Source: Archangium violaceum Cb vi76
GTDB taxonomy: Bacteria > Myxococcota > Myxococcia > Myxococcales > Myxococcaceae
Assembly: GCF_000733295.1 (NCBI RefSeq)
Contig: NZ_JPMI01000378.1
Span: 1 to 64,000, forward strand
DNA length: 64,000 nucleotides
Direction: 5' to 3'
Below are positions 55,202-64,000 of this stretch, in pieces. The notes under the pieces are model-generated. The model did not search any database and was not told the origin of the DNA. It saw only the letters and a program-made list of their open reading frames with translations. Positions within the stretch are counted from its first letter, which is position 1. Each line of letters starts with the position of its first letter. Made by a program: the position numbers and the translations under genes.

Positions 55202-55969
55202 ATGATCCTGCCCACGCTCTTCCTTCTCGCTTCCGCTCCGGCAGTTCCCTCCGCCCGCAACACCGTGGCACCCGAGATTGGCGTTCCCTTCGCTTGCGGC
55301 CGTGTGTTTCCGGTGAGCCAGGGTCACGACACGGGCAGCCACCTGCAGAACGACACGTACGCCTGGGATTTCCGCATGCCCGTGGGCACGCCGGTGGTGT
55401 CCGCCGAGGACGGCACGGTGCGCCTGGCGCGCGGGGACAGCACCCAGGGGGCGTGTGACCCGAAGATGGCGCAGCACGCCAACTATGTCGTGGTGGCCCA
55501 CGAGGGGGGCCTGGAGACGCAGTACCTGCACTTCAGCGCCGTGGTGGTGAAGCCCGGCGAGCAGGTGCGCAAGGGACAGCTCCTGGGCTACTCGGGCAAC
55601 ACGGGCTGGTCGTGCGGCCCGCACCTGCACTTCAAGGTGGCCCGTGCTGCGGGCACCGGGTGGAACAACCCCTCCGTTCCCGCGCTCATCGCGGGGTATG
55701 GGGATCCGGTGCGCGACACGCTCATCGCGGCGCCCGCGTGTGGGAAGAACCAGGACATGCCGGTGATGGCCGCCAACGATCCGCGTGCCAACGAGCCGCT
55801 CGCGCCCGCCACGGACGTGCTGCGGGATGGCGAGCAGGCCGCCGGTGGCATTCCGTCCGGGGCCCGCTCCATCCTGGAGAAGGTCTCGCGCACGGCCTCC
55901 GAGTCGGCCCGTCAGCGCGAGCAGCAGCCCGAGGCGCGCGCCTCGGACGGTGCGGGCGGTTCCCGCTAA
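55202..55969 (+). CDS. M23-family metallopeptidase
   Basis: 255 residues with a signal peptide cut near 'SAPAVPSA'. The LytM-type zinc site is visible: 'QGHDTGSHLQNDTYAWDF' (H...D) and 'CGPHLHFKVARA' (H-x-H). 'GTPVVSAEDGTVRLARGD', 'HANYVVVAHEGGLETQYLHF' and 'VRKGQLLGYSGNTGWSCG' are the usual beta-strand landmarks. Such enzymes cut peptidoglycan cross-links or, if degenerate, activate amidases; ligands here look intact. The C-terminal 60 residues are disordered and Glu/Arg/Ala-rich. Upstream 170 bases contain an AT-rich patch likely to be its promoter. Confidence 0.93.
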   Translation: MILPTLFLLASAPAVPSARNTVAPEIGVPFACGRVFPVSQGHDTGSHLQNDTYAWDFRMPVGTPVVSAEDGTVRLARGDSTQGACDPKMAQHANYVVVAHEGGLETQYLHFSAVVVKPGEQVRKGQLLGYSGNTGWSCGPHLHFKVARAAGTGWNNPSVPALIAGYGDPVRDTLIAAPACGKNQDMPVMAANDPRANEPLAPATDVLRDGEQAAGGIPSGARSILEKVSRTASESARQREQQPEARASDGAGGSR

Positions 55970-56016
55970 GCCATCGGAACAAAGTCCCTTCAGGGGTGGG
56001 TGTTTCCGCGCTGTAT

Positions 56017-56104
56017 ACGCAAGTCATGCCCTCGATTCAGCCCGCCTCCCGGGCGCGCTCTTCACGAACTTGTCCAACTGTTGGACAAGTTTGGCGAGAC
56101 CGTG
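56017..56104 (-). repeat. dispersed repeat with perfect 12-bp palindrome (copy 2, inverted)
   Basis: Reverse complement of the 8285-8376 element. The palindrome at 56067-56091 has the same arms (AACTTGTCCAAC and complement) with a different central base. The flanking matches extend about 25 bases on the GCGAGACC side and about 50 on the other. It lies in the gap between the M23 peptidase gene and the acetoacetate-decarboxylase-like gene. Confidence 0.85.
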
Positions 56105-56182
56105 ACCGGAGGGCTTTCTCTTGCTCTTGAGCTGAGGACAGGCCCCTGTACGGACTTTCTTCGGATGGGTTGGCGCTCCTCG

Positions 56183-56908
56183 TCAGCGGTCCGCCACGGG
56201 TGTGGCCGCTGGGAGCGTGAGGGCGAAGTCACGCATCCAGAAGCTCAATAGGGGCTTCTGGCCCGCGAGGCCGAGCGCGGCCAGGGGGCTGCTGTGGGGG
56301 ATGGACCAGGAGCCCCGGAGCAGCCGGAGCGAGGTGGAGAAGGAGTCCTGCGTCTCGCCCACCTGGCCCTGTATGGAATAAAGGTCCGGCAGGGAGAAGG
56401 GCAGCCGGACGCGGCGAGGCAGGCCGGGGAGGAGCTCGAAGTGAGCCTTCCCCAGGAGCCGCCCCCGCTCATCCCACGCGGCGCCGGAGAAGCCTCCACT
56501 GGGAGGACTCCGGTCGAGTTCGAAGCGGGCCATCTCCTTGGGCAGATTCCACAGCGCGCGCCCGCCGCGCAGGGACTGCTCACTGTCCACCCAGATGAGG
56601 GGAGTGGCCGCGCCGAAGCGCCGGGCGCCCCGCTGCTTCACGACGATGCCCATGGCCAGCTCGCCATACGTCAGCGTGCCGCCGGGCTCGTAGTCCACGA
56701 AAGCCCCGGTGACGAACATGCGGCCCGCGACGACGAGAGGCTCGAAGACCGGTTCCACCTGGAGCGAGCACCGGTGGACGGGCACGCTCCATGCGGACAT
56801 GTACACCTGCCCACGCAAGAGCCACGGTGCGGGCGGGTAGTCGACGGGCCTCGCTTGGGGAGAAGACGAAGGCTGGATGCCCACGGTGATTTCCCTGAGT
56901 AGGTGCAT
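56183..56908 (-). CDS. acetoacetate decarboxylase (ADC) family protein
   Basis: 241 residues. 'PPAPWLLRGQVYMSAWSVPV', 'AFVDYEPGGTLTYGELAMGI', 'DSEQSLRGGRALWNLPKEMA' and 'SWSIPHSSPL' follow the ADC superfamily pattern. The 'GGRALWNLPKEMA' block corresponds to the part bearing the Schiff-base Lys in true decarboxylases; here the Lys is present in LPKE. Many ADC relatives are not acetoacetate decarboxylases and bind other beta-keto or macrolactone substrates, so function is left open. A GTG/ATG start at 56908 is assumed. Confidence 0.78.
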   Translation of the reverse strand: MHLLREITVGIQPSSSPQARPVDYPPAPWLLRGQVYMSAWSVPVHRCSLQVEPVFEPLVVAGRMFVTGAFVDYEPGGTLTYGELAMGIVVKQRGARRFGAATPLIWVDSEQSLRGGRALWNLPKEMARFELDRSPPSGGFSGAAWDERGRLLGKAHFELLPGLPRRVRLPFSLPDLYSIQGQVGETQDSFSTSLRLLRGSWSIPHSSPLAALGLAGQKPLLSFWMRDFALTLPAATPVADR

Positions 56909-56961
56909 GATGCCGAGCTGTTCTGTTTCAGCCCGTGAAATATGGCGTCATAGGGGTGAAG

Positions 56962-58305
56962 TCATCGCAGCTGGCACTGCCCTTCGCTCTTCGAACATTG
57001 CAACCATGGCTCGCAATCTTGGTCAGATTTGCAGCCTGTGCCGGCCGGGCAATAGATACCTGTGCCGTCGGACATTCCGATCAGCTCAAGGCCGTCATTG
57101 GATGTTGTCTTGATGTCTTTGTTGCCGTCTACTCCTGCGAGTTTGTTTTCGAGCCTCACGATGTTCCAGTTCGCCGAGACGGCCTGAACCCTTATTCTGT
57201 CGTCAGCACTGCCAAATGCTGATTTGTTGATGGTGTCCTTGATTTTATTGGCTATCTCGTCCGGAGAGTCCAGGTTCCAGATGTCAATCCACTCATCGCC
57301 TTTCGGTAGTTCGAGTTTGTCGTAGAATTTGAATACAAATTCCTTGCTTCCGTCGTGGATGGTTATTGATTGGTCGTGTTTTACGCTGCTGGGATTTTTT
57401 ATGATGATGATGCCAGTTGCGGACTTGAACTCTTGCCAATTCTTGCAATCTTTTTTGCAGGTGCCGCAGTTGCTGTCGTTTTTGTCATCGCATGCTTCGC
57501 CAGCGCTGGTGTTTACGATTCCATCGCCGCATTTCGTTAGTGTGCAATTGAAATTACATCGCTCCGAGACTCCCTTGTCGTCACATTCCTCGAGGATTGG
57601 AGTTTGCTGGTCTTGATGCCCATCGCCGCATGTATTGAAAAGACAGTTGGTGAGGCAGTTGTCGTTGTCGGAATTGTTCCCGTCGTCGCACTGTTCGCCT
57701 GGGTCTAAGATGCTATTGCCGCATTTCTCGCCTGAGTGACAGTCGGCGCTGCACCCGTCTCCGTTTGTGGTATTGCCATCGTCACAGACCTCGCCCAGAG
57801 AAGAGTCCAGGAACCCATTGCCGCAGGTCTCATCGGATTTGCAGTCAGCGCTGCAGCCATCGCCACTATCTTTGTTGTTGTCGTCGCAAACTTCTCCTAG
57901 GTGAGCGTCAATGATGTTGTTACCGCATACCTCTGTGGAACGGCAGTTTGCGCTGCATCCGTCGCTGCTGTCGTTATTGCCGTCGTCGCACTTTTCCCCT
58001 GGGTCGATGATGTTGTTGCCGCAGGTCTCTGTGGACTTGCAGTCAGCGCTGCATCCATCTTTGTCTGAAATGTTACCGTCATCGCAGACTTCACCGAACT
58101 GGGCCTGGAGGATGCCGTCGCCGCACTCAGTCTTGATGCAGGACTGCTGATCGGCGGAGCATCTCTCTCCTGCGGGGCAGAGCAGGCCGGAGGCGCAATT
58201 CACACTCATTGGCTCAAGGCAGGACTGGAGTGGCATGGCCAGGAGCACTGCCGCGAGCGCGGGAAGGGTGCTTAGGCGAGCAAGGAAAGAGGATTCTTGT
58301 TTCAT
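56962..58305 (-). CDS. cysteine-rich (DUF4215) repeat lipoprotein
   Basis: 447 residues from ATG 58305. The lipobox is QSC (Cys about residue 29). Residues 60-290 are six or seven copies of the Myxococcus cysteine-rich repeat ('[20 protein letters not shown]', '[20 protein letters not shown]' and so on), calcium-binding-like and disulfide-stabilised. The C-terminal third ('[20 protein letters not shown]', '[13 protein letters not shown]') is a separate beta-rich domain. GC is strikingly low (24 of 60 bases at 57301-57360). It is the last gene of the kinase operon, on the outer surface by prediction, with function unknown. Confidence 0.87.
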   Translation of the reverse strand: MKQESSFLARLSTLPALAAVLLAMPLQSCLEPMSVNCASGLLCPAGERCSADQQSCIKTECGDGILQAQFGEVCDDGNISDKDGCSADCKSTETCGNNIIDPGEKCDDGNNDSSDGCSANCRSTEVCGNNIIDAHLGEVCDDNNKDSGDGCSADCKSDETCGNGFLDSSLGEVCDDGNTTNGDGCSADCHSGEKCGNSILDPGEQCDDGNNSDNDNCLTNCLFNTCGDGHQDQQTPILEECDDKGVSERCNFNCTLTKCGDGIVNTSAGEACDDKNDSNCGTCKKDCKNWQEFKSATGIIIIKNPSSVKHDQSITIHDGSKEFVFKFYDKLELPKGDEWIDIWNLDSPDEIANKIKDTINKSAFGSADDRIRVQAVSANWNIVRLENKLAGVDGNKDIKTTSNDGLELIGMSDGTGIYCPAGTGCKSDQDCEPWLQCSKSEGQCQLR

Positions 58306-58313
58306 CATGCACC

Positions 58314-59326
58314 TCAGAATCGGAAGGTGGCTTGGACGCCGTTCATGCCACCGAGGATCGGCACGACGTTCACCGACTCCTCACTCTGGTATGGGTCGAT
58401 GAGATGGGCCTGGGGTTGGTTGAGGTAGAGCAGCACCGCGCCCGTAACAAGCGCAGCACCTCCGAGAGCATAGGCTCCCATTGCAGCCTGCTTCAGATTG
58501 TCACCTCGGCTTCGTATGGCCGCCAGTTCGGGCGTGGCCATGCAGCCACCACACTCCCGGACCTTTGTATCGAAAGCTCCATAGGTACTTGCTGCTCCCA
58601 GATGCATGACGCCGCCGCTCACAGCTGCCGCGAGCCCTGAACCGACGACTGCCCAGGGCTTCCATTCGTCCCACTGCCTTCGATACTGGGTTGCATCCTC
58701 GCGCCGCACGAGATGGAGGTTTAGTTCCACCTGCTTTCCGGAGACCCAGGTCTGACTCTTGTCGTAGGTGAGATGTCCGTCTTTGCGTGCGACCACACTG
58801 TGGATACCCGTACGGGCTAGCCCCTCGTAATGTCCGGGCGCCACGAATAGGGTCTGGCCGTCCAACGTCACGATGGTGCCTGGCTCATCACAGCGGACGG
58901 ACACTCGCACGATCTGCTTGTCGAGGAGATCCTTGTACGTGCGGGCACGTTCGAAGCGCTCTTGATCGAGAGGCTCGGGGCCATAGCGCATCGCCGCTTC
59001 CAGATGCGTGTATGCCTCAATCGGCTGTTCGAAGTTCATCAGCGCCAGTGCTAGGTTGTAATGGATGGCGGGATGATCCCAGTGCTTGAGCGCCTGTCGG
59101 TACTTCTCGACGGCTTGGATGAAAATGGAGTTTTTCAGGAACCCATTGCCCTCGCGGAACAGTGCGTAGGCGGCGTCTTGCTCCTTCAGGGAGACGTTCC
59201 GGACCCACGGGTAGGAGCTCTCCAATTCAGCACTGGCCAGGATCGAAGGTTCTGCTGCCGACGCCATCCACGGCGAATGCAGAACTACCAAGGCCAGGCA
59301 GACCAGGAACTTGTTTATCATCCATC

Positions 59327-59330
<4 letters not shown>
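58314..59330 (-). CDS. TPR and PEGA-domain protein with membrane segments
   Basis: 338 residues from a GTG at 59330 overlapping the kinase stop (GTGA); ATG 59321 is also possible. A signal peptide (to about 'MASAAE') is followed by TPR-like repeats ('AIHYNLALALMNFEQPIEAY'), then a PEGA-like strand block ('EPGTIVTLDGQTLFVAPGHY', 'GIHSVVARKDGHLTY') and two hydrophobic segments ('AVVGSGLAAAVSGGVMHLGA', 'AAMGAYALGGAALVTGAVLL'). The fold mix suggests a periplasmic scaffold tied to the upstream sensor kinase. Myxobacteria encode many such kinase-TPR-PEGA pairs. Confidence 0.83.
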
Positions 59331-62140
<2,810 letters not shown>

Positions 62141-62606
62141 GTCTGGCCAACCCCCCCGAGGCGGCATTCCCAGACGGGAACGCACGCTTCCTGCCGCACC
62201 GGCCTCGTGATGGCCGATGCCCGTATTGTGAGATGGATTACAGGAGATGCCGCTCCAACCCGGGCTGTCAGTGAATGCGGGAGCAGCCTGCTTCAGCGGG
62301 CTCGCACATGGAATGGACCTCTTCTGGCTTTACCGGCCTCCCAGACGCCCATCCCCATCCACCTGCCCCCCAGGGAGCCTTCCGTGTCCGTTGTGGGGCA
62401 ACAACACCGACATGATGGGCATGGATGCTCCCTCGCCTATCCCCGCCCCCGGTACAGGAACAGTGTTGACCGTTCAATCCAGACGGAGCGTGAAGAGCAC
62501 TTCGCGTGCCATCGTGTGGTGTGAATTATTGGAACAAATTCTGGCTGGCGAATGTGTTTCAGTCACCATTACTTCTCATTTCGCAACACAACACATGGAG
62601 GAACGC
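62141..62606. other. 466-base divergent intergenic region
   Basis: It lies between the divergent kinase and SDR genes. From about 62520 it becomes AT-rich (for example TGAATTATTGGAACAAATTC) and likely carries the SDR promoter; GGAGG precedes the SDR ATG by seven bases. No ORF with conserved sequence or structured element is recognised. Confidence 0.45.
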
Positions 62607-63335
62607 ATGGGGGCACTGGACGGAAAGACGGCCATCATCACGGGTGGAGGTTCTGGAATTGGACTCGGGATCGCCGAGCGCTTCGTACGTGAAGGGGCGC
62701 AGGTGGTGATCGCCGGGAGGAGCATGCACCGGCTCGAGGCAGCGGTGGCGAAGCTGGGGAGCAACGCCCGCGCGGTGCAGACGGATGTCGCCGACGAGGC
62801 CCAGGTCAAGCGGCTCATCGACTCCGTGGAGAGTCTCGACATCCTGGTGACATGCGCGGGCGGGGCGGTGTTCGGCCCGGTCGAGCAGGTCCCCATGAAG
62901 TCCTGGCGCGAGCTGTTCGAGGGCCGCTTCTTCGGACAGCTCTCCGCCTGTCATTACGCCGTGCCGAAGATGAAGCCGGGCAGCTCCATCATGTTCTGCT
63001 CGGGCATCGCCGGCCACGCGGCCCTGGCCAACTACGCGGGGGGGGCGGGTCTGTGCGGCGCGGTCAACGCCATGGGGCGTTCGCTCGCCATCGAGCTGGC
63101 GCCCAAGGGCATCCGGGTGAACGTGCTGTCTCCGGGGCTCACCCGTGACACGGCCATCGACTGGGGCGTCCCGTCCGAGGCGGTACCCGAGTTCCTCGCC
63201 GGGCTCTCCAACAACATTCCGATGAAGCGCCCGGGCACGGCCAACGACATGGCCGACGCGGCCTTCTTCCTGGCCACGTGCGCCTACGCCACCGGCATGG
63301 TGCTCGACGTCGACGGCGGTTGGACGGCGGTGTGA
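62607..63335 (+). CDS. SDR-family protein with altered catalytic Lys
   Basis: 242 residues. Classical SDR cofactor motif 'AIITGGGSGIGLGIAERFVR' (T-G-x3-G-x-G), 'ILVTCAGGAVFGPVEQV' (N-A-G-like) and C-terminal 'VDGGWTAV' are present. The active site keeps a Ser ('SSIMFCSGIAG') and Tyr, but the Tyr-x3-Lys reads 'ANYAGGAGLCGAVNAMGRSL', so Lys is replaced by Ala. Activity as a normal NAD(P) oxidoreductase is therefore doubtful; it could be a binding protein or use a shifted residue. Start 62607 is set by the GGAGG. Its last 52 bases overlap the convergent gene. Confidence 0.8.
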   Translation: MGALDGKTAIITGGGSGIGLGIAERFVREGAQVVIAGRSMHRLEAAVAKLGSNARAVQTDVADEAQVKRLIDSVESLDILVTCAGGAVFGPVEQVPMKSWRELFEGRFFGQLSACHYAVPKMKPGSSIMFCSGIAGHAALANYAGGAGLCGAVNAMGRSLAIELAPKGIRVNVLSPGLTRDTAIDWGVPSEAVPEFLAGLSNNIPMKRPGTANDMADAAFFLATCAYATGMVLDVDGGWTAV

Positions 63336-64000
63336 GCCGTCCGGGTGAGGGCGAGCAGGGCGCGGGCGGCCTCGCGCGGGGGACGCAGGCTGTCCTGCAC
63401 CGTCTCGCCCAACCGGGTGCCGAGCGCGCCCAGCCGTGCCAGGAAGTGCTGGAGGCCCGCGCGGCGCACGCCCCGCGCGGTGCCCGCGAGGCTCGCCGAC
63501 GCCAGCAGCGCCCCGCCTCCCGCCAGCAGGGCGAAGAGGGCCCCCGCGTTGAGGAAGTAGTCCAGGCCCAGCAGCGGGCCTTCAATGTACGCGCGCACCA
63601 CGCGGTAGCCCACGTGCCCCAACAGCGCGAGCAGGGGCAGGTTGATGAGCGGCAGCAGCAGCCAGCGCGCCGTGCGCCACCAGCGGGCCACCGTCTCTCC
63701 CACCGCCGTGGTGACGGTGTAGCGCCAGGCGCTCGCCCGCGCGGACTTCAGCTCCGCCAGCACCGTGTCCACGTCCGGCAGGCCCAGGGACTCGGGGGAG
63801 AGTCCGCTCGCGTGCGCGAGGCTCCGGGCCTCCGTCAGCGAGGCGCGTGCCGCTCCCTCCACGGCGATGTCGTCCTCGAAGGGCTCCACCACCGCCGTCT
63901 CCGCCGCGCGGGCGCGCGTCTTGTCCCGCACCGCGTCCAGCACCGTGGAGGTGGCCGCCACCGCCAGTCCCACCGGCAGGCTGCGCCGCGCGAGCAGCGT
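63284..64000 (-). CDS. membrane protein, C-terminal part (runs off right edge)
   Basis: An open frame enters from the right edge and stops at 63284; 238 residues are visible. It contains a helical region ('DIAVEGAARASLTEARSLAH', 'DVDTVLAELKSARASAWRY'), two hydrophobic segments ('WLLLPLINLPLLALLGHVGY', 'NAGALFALLAGGGALLASAS') and a basic C-terminus. The layout resembles the membrane-anchored tail of dynamin- or Era-like GTPases found in myxobacteria, but no nucleotide motif is within the window, so this is only a possibility. Overlaps the convergent SDR gene by 52 bases. Confidence 0.6.
   Translation of the reverse strand, partial: TLLARRSLPVGLAVAATSTVLDAVRDKTRARAAETAVVEPFEDDIAVEGAARASLTEARSLAHASGLSPESLGLPDVDTVLAELKSARASAWRYTVTTAVGETVARWWRTARWLLLPLINLPLLALLGHVGYRVVRAYIEGPLLGLDYFLNAGALFALLAGGGALLASASLAGTARGVRRAGLQHFLARLGALGTRLGETVQDSLRPPREAARALLALTRTAHTAVQPPSTSSTMPVA

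Overview
The window is high-GC (about 70% in most genes), densely coded DNA with the hallmarks of a large-genome myxobacterium of the Cystobacterineae type (Archangium, Cystobacter, Melittangium or a close relative). The evidence is a TIGR02265/DUF2378 'Myxococcus' protein, a Myxococcus cysteine-rich (DUF4215) repeat lipoprotein, several Ser/Thr kinases, many lipoproteins and many GTG/TTG starts. The genus assignment is inferred; no rRNA or tRNA gene was seen.

Layout. 0-5.3 kb: kelch and VWA lipoproteins, a membrane protein, a CDP-alcohol phosphatidyltransferase, a TrpF homologue and a DUF2378 protein. 5.4-8.5 kb: a membrane protein, a radical SAM/SPASM enzyme and a small protein ending in 17 consecutive Asn, followed by a dispersed palindromic repeat that recurs inverted at 56.0 kb. 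8.5-15 kb: a phosphotransferase-like protein, then a lower-GC two-gene cassette (TIR protein plus KGGVGR-ATPase/TIR fusion) lying between a 3' remnant of an M3 peptidase gene and the intact M3 peptidase gene. 15-24.5 kb: a lipoprotein, an oxidoreductase, a class I terpene synthase, thioredoxin-like and DUF4142 proteins, a SUKH/poly-Glu/histone-H1-like fusion, an AI-2E family transporter, a SanA-like protein and a response regulator.

24.6-28.2 kb: part of an F1 ATP synthase operon (atpG, atpD, an extra secreted protein, atpC) with a terminator. 28.3-30.5 kb: a nitric-oxide-response operon (truncated globin, 2Fe-2S/FAD reductase, NsrR, thioredoxin-fold protein) preceded by a good NsrR-type palindrome. 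30.7-35.3 kb: an ADP-ribosylglycohydrolase, two envelope proteins and cytochrome bd (cydAB). 35.4-39.2 kb: a kinase-macrodomain fusion and a long-chain acyl-CoA synthetase.

39.2-49.4 kb: an apparent lipid or carrier-protein biosynthetic cluster: ACP, HIT protein, phosphopantetheinyl transferase, KASIII-like enzyme, thioester reductase, second ACP, amino acid:carrier-protein ligase, acyl-ACP desaturase-like protein, membrane desaturase, fatty acyl-AMP ligase and FAD oxidase. Most of these genes overlap by ATGA. 49.5-56.9 kb: a truncated SGNH hydrolase, prolyl oligopeptidase, TfoX-like protein, amidohydrolase, unknown protein, M23 peptidase and an acetoacetate-decarboxylase-like protein. 57-62.1 kb: a kinase-STAND-coiled-coil protein with a TPR/PEGA protein and a cysteine-rich lipoprotein in one operon. 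62.6-64 kb: an SDR lacking the usual Lys, and a partial membrane protein running off the edge.

REP-like hairpins (core CCCTCTCCC...GGGAGAGGG...GGTGAGGGT) are scattered between genes, and one supplies the last codons of cydB.
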